This document shows positions 37,835 to 42,523 of a DNA stretch of 42,523 nucleotides, piece after piece. This stretch comes from Avoscillospira sp045579045 (GTDB lineage Bacteria; Bacillota; Clostridia; Oscillospirales; Oscillospiraceae). How positions within the stretch are numbered: the stretch's first letter is position 1; each line of letters opens with the position of its first letter. The stretch covers positions 1 to 42,523 of the forward strand of contig JAZNLL010000063.1 in assembly GCA_045579045.1 (NCBI GenBank), read 5' to 3'. A program made the position numbers and the translations under genes. Under the pieces are notes generated by a model, which saw nothing but the letters and a program-made list of their open reading frames with translations, had not been told where the DNA came from and made no database searches.

Positions 37835-39822
37835 ACAATTTGCTGTTTGGTGACACTGTGTATTGCAGCCTAAGCAGAGTTGAAAATGGAATCTATTATT
37901 TTTACTCAGATGTTAGGGAAACGGATATCGCGGAAACTTATAGCCACTGGAGATCTTACCTCTTTATGCAACCTCCAGGTGGATTTTCGAGTGATGTGAT
38001 GTATCGCCAAGTGATCAGCGCAAAACTGTGCGTGTATGTATCTGATCGTACGGTTGACGCTGGCACAAGTGATGTGCCCCAATTTCGTCCCATAGCGGAA
38101 AAATGGAGCACTTACGAATTGAGTGTCGGTCAGGCTCCGCCTAATTGGAGCTTCGATTTTATCCCTGCGAGATCCATGATGGAGAATAATTTCCCGTCAT
38201 GGATGTGTTCCGATGATATTGGAATTGAAATAGCACAACATGTTTTCAACTATGGCGCTGTGCTGGCACCCAATAACTGTATTTCGTGGACCACTCGCAG
38301 CAATGCGGCTCCTTACCTAAGTCTGGAACAAGGAGATCTGGTAGGATTAACTGTAAATCCGTTGTATCCTACATCTGCTGCAACTATAAGCAAATCTCTT
38401 CCTACGACATTTCAATGGTCATCTGTTCCGGAATCTGAAAATACACTCAGTCCGGTTAATATGCATTCCTGCTTGCTTCGTTGGCGATATCTTGGCGATA
38501 CCAACTACACAGAAATTTCTCTTCCTGCTGTCAATGAGCACACTCTTCCTGCAGGTACTTTTGAAAGTGGGACCATTGAATGGCAGGTTTCTGTCGTGGC
38601 AAATTCAACTGTCGTTACTTCCACTCCATGGATATCTGTTCAAGTTGCTGAACCCGTATCTACAGCTCGGGCTTTGTTACCGAATAACACGGTCATCGAT
38701 GGAGCATCTCCGATTACCTTCGCATGGGAACACATCATCTCAAACGGTACAGCACCGTCCGATTTTGATCTTCAAACCTCTCGCGATCAAGTTGAATGGA
38801 CATTGCTGCTTGCTGAGAAAACAGCACTCACCACAGCAGAAATACCCGGTAAAACATTTACATCCGGAGATCTCTACTGGCGTGTTCGCACTTACAATTT
38901 GGACGGAATCGCAGGCGAATGGTCAGCTCCTGCACACTGTATTGTGATTGCAGCTCCGGAGGCTCCCTCTGTTACCGCCAATGAAAGTGCGCCGCGATTT
39001 AGTATCCGGTGGCATCAATTTGACCAGCAAGGCTATGAGATCAAGTTGGATGATACTGTGATCTGCAAAAGGTATGGATCCCAAGCCGGCTATACCCATG
39101 ACAGATATTTGGATCCCGGTACATATTCCGTAAAAGTTCGAATCCAAAATCAGTATGGTCTTTGGTCCGACTGGGGAGAAATGATCCTCACCATAGCAGA
39201 ATCAGAAGAACCTTCTATCGCACTGACTGTGACTGCAAACGATCATGTTGCCCATCTTGCATGGGAGACAGATGGCGATTATGATGCCTATCGGATCTAT
39301 CGGAACGGAACTGCCATTGCAAAGATAAAAGGACACGAGTATACCGACCAACTTGCTGCAGGGCATACAACCTATCAAGTCCGTGGCATCTACAACGACT
39401 CCGGCCGGTGCGGAACATCACCCAAGTGCGAGCTGTTTGTGCAAGTAAATAAAATGGTTATTTCAGATGTTTCAAATCTGAGATGGATTGAGTTGGACAA
39501 ATCTGTATCGAGTCTTCGTTCCACCCAGCAGTCCAGATCCTGCTCGAGTACCTATAACCATTTTATCGGCTCTGCATTGCCCAGCGCGGATGTTGGCGAG
39601 GCAGAGTATCATTCTTTCGAACTGGAATGTGCATGGAAAAACACAGACCTTGGATATGCTCATGCATTTGAGACCCTGGTTGGAAAGGTTGTGTTTATCA
39701 AAACCCTAACAGGCGGAGCTGTTGTTGCATTGATGGATAGCTTCCAAAAGGCAGAAAATCGCTTCTGGACCTCTTATCAAGCATATCTGACTCCGGTCGA
39801 TTGGAAGGAGGGTGTTGAGTGA
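37822..39822 (+). CDS. Tail tip protein with fibronectin-like domains (666 aa)
   Basis: GTG 37822 lies within the tape measure end, after GGGAGGT. Beta-rich throughout. Residues about 190-460 contain repeated W-x-S/W-x-V strands like fibronectin III units (TTFQWSSVPESE, ITFAWEHII, GDLYWRVRTYN, FSIRWHQFDQQGYE). The C-terminal part (about 545-666) looks like a separate tail-attachment domain (VGKVVFIKTLTGGAVVALMD). Place is that of the distal tail protein. Exact class not certain. Confidence 0.7.
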   Translation: MAVVNNLLFGDTVYCSLSRVENGIYYFYSDVRETDIAETYSHWRSYLFMQPPGGFSSDVMYRQVISAKLCVYVSDRTVDAGTSDVPQFRPIAEKWSTYELSVGQAPPNWSFDFIPARSMMENNFPSWMCSDDIGIEIAQHVFNYGAVLAPNNCISWTTRSNAAPYLSLEQGDLVGLTVNPLYPTSAATISKSLPTTFQWSSVPESENTLSPVNMHSCLLRWRYLGDTNYTEISLPAVNEHTLPAGTFESGTIEWQVSVVANSTVVTSTPWISVQVAEPVSTARALLPNNTVIDGASPITFAWEHIISNGTAPSDFDLQTSRDQVEWTLLLAEKTALTTAEIPGKTFTSGDLYWRVRTYNLDGIAGEWSAPAHCIVIAAPEAPSVTANESAPRFSIRWHQFDQQGYEIKLDDTVICKRYGSQAGYTHDRYLDPGTYSVKVRIQNQYGLWSDWGEMILTIAESEEPSIALTVTANDHVAHLAWETDGDYDAYRIYRNGTAIAKIKGHEYTDQLAAGHTTYQVRGIYNDSGRCGTSPKCELFVQVNKMVISDVSNLRWIELDKSVSSLRSTQQSRSCSSTYNHFIGSALPSADVGEAEYHSFELECAWKNTDLGYAHAFETLVGKVVFIKTLTGGAVVALMDSFQKAENRFWTSYQAYLTPVDWKEGVE

Positions 39823-40853
39823 TTCGATCCTACCAAGTGCGTGTTGATGTGATTCGTAACGGTGCGACTCTCACCACGCTGCAGCCAGTAACGCCGCCAA
39901 CTATAGATTGCAACAGTACGGCAGATCTAAAAATGTCCATGGCAGGCACATTCCACAAAAATCCGGATATCAACTGGCTGACGGATGAGGTTCAACCGTA
40001 CCAAATTATCGACGGCAAAGAATACCCCTCCGGTGTCTTCTCTGCAGCTTCAGTAAAAGACGCCTGGGATGCCAATGGTGCTGCAACAATAGAACTGGAG
40101 GCCTATGATCGCTGCCTTCGTTTGATGCAGAAAAAGACGGAAACAATGTTCTACATTCCTGCCGGGACAAACTATATTTCTGCAGTTGAATCCCTTTTGG
40201 TTGCTGCCGGGTTGTCTTTGTTTCTGTCAACCCCGACCTCAAAAATCACAGCAACAGACCGGGAAGACTGGCCCATCGGTACACCCTATCTTAAAATCAT
40301 CAATGCCCTTCTGAGTGAAATTAACTACGATCCTATATGGTTCGATCTGCAGGGCTTTGCTGTCATCCAACCGATCAAAGTACCGTCTGCCTCCAACATT
40401 GACCATCAGTATAGAGAGAAAGACAAAATTCGTGTCCTGGGACGCAGCGGTCTCTCTGAAATGGACATATTCGACGCCCCGAATGTATTCATTGTGATTT
40501 GCGACAATCCCGAGCTTGAAAAGCCCATGATTGCTACAGTTGTGAATGATAATCCAACCTCTGCACTCTCTGTGTTTCGGCGCGGCCGGCGCATTGTCTC
40601 AACTTTCAAGGTCGACAACACCCCGGATCAAGAAACACTGAATGAGTATGCTCAGCGCCTCATGATGCAATCCACATTTACTGAGGAAACTGTTTCAATT
40701 TCTACAGCCAATGTCCCGGGGCATGCGGTAGGCGATACAGTTGCATTGGTGCATCCGAATATCTGTGGCATTTTCAAGGAAACAGCCTGGCACCTGGTTC
40801 TTGCTCCGGGTCAATTGATGAGACATACATTAAGGAGATCTGTGCTGCTATGA
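39819..40853 (+). CDS. Tail hub / minor tail protein (344 aa)
   Basis: GTG 39819 overlaps the previous stop (GTGA). The middle has IELEAYDRCLRLMQKKTE and YISAVESLLVAAGLSLFL, like phage tail hub (gp27/gp44-like, DUF5048) proteins that form the base of the tail tip; the C-terminus (EYAQRLMMQSTFTEETVSIST, PGHAVGDTVALVHP) also fits. No peptidase domain, so tail lysin activity would come from elsewhere. Confidence 0.72.
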   Translation: MIRSYQVRVDVIRNGATLTTLQPVTPPTIDCNSTADLKMSMAGTFHKNPDINWLTDEVQPYQIIDGKEYPSGVFSAASVKDAWDANGAATIELEAYDRCLRLMQKKTETMFYIPAGTNYISAVESLLVAAGLSLFLSTPTSKITATDREDWPIGTPYLKIINALLSEINYDPIWFDLQGFAVIQPIKVPSASNIDHQYREKDKIRVLGRSGLSEMDIFDAPNVFIVICDNPELEKPMIATVVNDNPTSALSVFRRGRRIVSTFKVDNTPDQETLNEYAQRLMMQSTFTEETVSISTANVPGHAVGDTVALVHPNICGIFKETAWHLVLAPGQLMRHTLRRSVLL

Positions 40854-41347
40854 GCGAAAACTTTAATTTTGCTACCATTGGTCAAGTTTATGAGGATGGT
40901 GTTTCTTTGATTTTTGATGGTCAAGAGGAAGCCAGTCAAAAGCATTACAAAGTCAATACATCGATTCTGTTTTCTCCGGGTGATCGTGTGAAGATCCTGT
41001 CTGATTGCGGAACTTACATCGTGGAGTATGTCGTTGGCAATCCAGTAGTTGGTTCGGAAAGCGATGGCGAGAATGCCGGAGTGCTTCCGACTGGAGGCTC
41101 CAAGGGTCAATACCTACGAAAGAGCAGCAACGAGGATTTTGCCATGGTCTGGGAAGATGGAGATATTCCACCCGGCGGTGAGCAGTTTTGTATGCTCACA
41201 AAAGCAAGTGCGGCTGATGGTGATGTCTGCTGGGATAACCGTGCGCGCTTTGTTATAAATGATGCAGACACTTCTTCATTCATACGCGTGGCTTTTTCAC
41301 AGGGTTATTTCTATCTTTCCTGCGGCAATTATCGTGTGAAAATATAA
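40850..41347 (+). CDS. Hypothetical tail-region protein (165 aa)
   Basis: ATG 40850 overlaps the hub stop. Begins MSENFNFATIGQVYEDGVSL; a beta-barrel-like start (SLIFDGQEEASQKHYKV, FSPGDRVKIL) is followed by a tail-fibre-like linker (GVLPTGGSKGQYLRKSSNED). Likely a baseplate or fibre-attachment protein by place; no family recognised. Confidence 0.62.
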   Translation: MSENFNFATIGQVYEDGVSLIFDGQEEASQKHYKVNTSILFSPGDRVKILSDCGTYIVEYVVGNPVVGSESDGENAGVLPTGGSKGQYLRKSSNEDFAMVWEDGDIPPGGEQFCMLTKASAADGDVCWDNRARFVINDADTSSFIRVAFSQGYFYLSCGNYRVKI

Positions 41348-41395
41348 CACAGCCATATGAGCTCTATAAACTGAGTAATACTACAGGAGGTTTTT

Positions 41396-42523
41396 ATGCA
41401 TGTACTTGATTTTGTTGTTCTGAAACAACTCATAACATATAAGCCTTGCAGGCCGTTGATTGCGGACTCTGTAGGGCATGTCTATGCAAACTTTATCTTT
41501 GACGAAGAGTGGGATGACCTTTCTGTCACTGCTGTCTTCAAAAACAGCTCACAAGGCACCCCTGTCGAAGTGCTTCTCACTGAAGAGCGAATGGAAATCC
41601 CTCCTGAAGTTCTTGTTGACGGACATCTCTTTGTTTCTCTCGTTGGGACCGGTGACAACGGCAATATTCAAGTTCCCACAGCATCGATGTCTATGCCCGT
41701 GAGGGTATACCGATCCGGTGATCTGGTTGGTGTAGCTCCTGATCAGCGCAGTCCCGAGCTTTGGGCGCAGGCTTTGTCTGCCATCGGTCCGTTGTCCAAA
41801 TTGGACACCAAAGACAAAAGAAACCTCGTCGCCGCGATCAACGAAGCATTGAAGGCTGGCGGTGGCGCCATCACCGCCGAATCGATCAATGATGCCCTCG
41901 GTTATGCGCCTGCTCCCTGGCCTGCTGTTGACAGCAAGGTGCAGCTTCCGCAGGATGAAAACAACGAGCCTGTTTACGGCACTGTTGGTCAGATTGCTAC
42001 ATCTGACGGCAACGGCGGGATTCGGTGGGCGGATGACATTAAAACCACCGAAAACTACATCACACCGCAGAAGTTCGGTGCAAAGGCTGACGGTGTAACG
42101 GACGACAGCGCCGCCGTTCAGGCGGCTCTGGAAGCCAGCAAAGAAACAGGCGATACAGTTTATTTCCTGAAGGGCACATACCTTATTGGCACAGCGGCAA
42201 ATGTGTACAGCAACCAGCATCTGATCGGTGAGCACGGGGCGGTGCTGCTTAGGACTGACGGCTCCACCACCGGCCTGCTCGCAGCAAATAATGCGGAAAA
42301 TATCGTCATCGAAGATTTGATTTTTGACGGAGGAGAAGGTCTGACGGCTCATTCCAACCTTATCACCTTGACCAATACCAACGATGTGCGAGTGGTAGAC
42401 TGCGAGTTTGTGCATGGCTTTAGCAGCACCGTGAAGGATGCAAGTGGAAAAGCCACGCAGCAATGTGCCATTCGTGCAAATGGCGGCGAGGGAATTTCTG
42501 TTTCTGGATGCAGATTTGACATT
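41396..42523 (+). CDS. Tailspike / pectate-lyase-like tail fibre, cut by the window end
   Basis: ATG 41396 follows AGGAGG (41385-41390). The frame runs open to the last base, giving 376 residues so far. The N-terminal adaptor (about 1-120) begins MHVLDFVVLKQLITYKP. A linker LAAINEALKAGGGAITAESI... like fibre repeats follows (about 145-170). A right-handed beta-helix starts at ITPQKFGAKADGVTDDSAAV (about 223 on), as in pectate lyase-type depolymerases. It binds and may cut host surface sugars. The last copy of the dispersed palindrome lies in codons 133-137. Confidence 0.85.
   Translation, partial: MHVLDFVVLKQLITYKPCRPLIADSVGHVYANFIFDEEWDDLSVTAVFKNSSQGTPVEVLLTEERMEIPPEVLVDGHLFVSLVGTGDNGNIQVPTASMSMPVRVYRSGDLVGVAPDQRSPELWAQALSAIGPLSKLDTKDKRNLVAAINEALKAGGGAITAESINDALGYAPAPWPAVDSKVQLPQDENNEPVYGTVGQIATSDGNGGIRWADDIKTTENYITPQKFGAKADGVTDDSAAVQAALEASKETGDTVYFLKGTYLIGTAANVYSNQHLIGEHGAVLLRTDGSTTGLLAANNAENIVIEDLIFDGGEGLTAHSNLITLTNTNDVRVVDCEFVHGFSSTVKDASGKATQQCAIRANGGEGISVSGCRFDI
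41793..41807. repeat. Dispersed prophage palindrome, copy 5
   Basis: TGTCCAAATTGGACA: the reverse complement of the 15-bp core of copies 1 and 2. It lies in the tailspike gene and encodes S-K-L-D-T, the same frame as in copies 2 and 4. Confidence 0.78.

Noticed and set aside
1..42523. CRISPR array or insertion sequence
   Set aside because: No regularly spaced repeats and no transposase gene were seen on reading both strands; the only recombinase is the phage integrase.

Overview
The window is a bacterial chromosome segment of about 16 kb followed by the left 26 kb of an integrated tailed phage that runs off the right edge. The host looks like an anaerobic, Gram-positive gut-type Clostridia member, probably Oscillospiraceae (Faecalibacterium/Gemmiger-like). 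Grounds: DivIVA and SepF, the order hfq - adaptor-like protein - yggS - sepF - divIVA, the NADH-dependent ferredoxin:NADP+ oxidoreductase pair NfnAB, strong AGGAGG ribosome sites, and GC-leaning C-ending codons. This is inference from gene content and style; no marker gene fixes the genus.

Host part (1-16013). A hairpin-rich intergenic stretch is followed by two tiny divergent hypothetical genes and an acyl-CoA thioesterase. Ten tightly packed genes then run leftward from a sigmaA promoter at 12282-12310: miaB, mutS, a CPBP-family membrane protease, mutL, miaA, hfq, a HlyD-like membrane protein, yggS, sepF and divIVA. They join tRNA A37 modification, mismatch repair, RNA chaperoning and division-site assembly. 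A divergent promoter drives a glutamyl-Q tRNA(Asp) synthetase. nfnA-nfnB and a small Dabb-fold protein follow.

Prophage left end (about 16015-20500). Two copies of a tRNA 3' end (each with CCA and its own terminator) sit 196 bp apart and mark the probable left attachment region. Next come a large serine recombinase whose frame reads through the junction into host DNA, a Cys-rich hypothetical protein, an epsilon-type exonuclease with a BRCT domain, and a CI/LexA-like repressor. A divergent Cro-like regulator faces the repressor across a control region with repeated 13-bp TTGC...GCAA operators.

Early/replication part (20.3-27.5 kb). Three tRNA genes (Gln-TTG, CAT, Gly-TCC) precede a 408-bp non-coding stretch rich in complementary arms. 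After it come a winged-helix replication protein, a DnaB-type helicase, ParA, ParB (with a DUF551-like tail), an HUH-type rolling-circle replication-like protein that appears to start at ATT, a Cys-rich KTR-like protein and an HNH nuclease.

Virion part (27.7-42.5 kb). TerS, TerL, a previously easy-to-miss 59-residue membrane peptide, portal, ClpP-like protease, HK97 capsid, connector, closure, tail-completion proteins, tail tube, a -1 frameshifted tail chaperone pair, tape measure, two tail-tip proteins and a truncated pectate-lyase-like tailspike. Lysis genes and the right attachment site lie beyond the window.

The most interesting signal is a 15-17 bp palindrome (core TGTCCAAWTTGGACA) found five times between 17.7 and 41.8 kb, and not seen in the host part. 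One copy is inside the start of parB. Together with ParAB, the HUH protein and DnaB, it suggests dispersed centromere-like (parS) or stoperator sites in a phage that can live as a plasmid.
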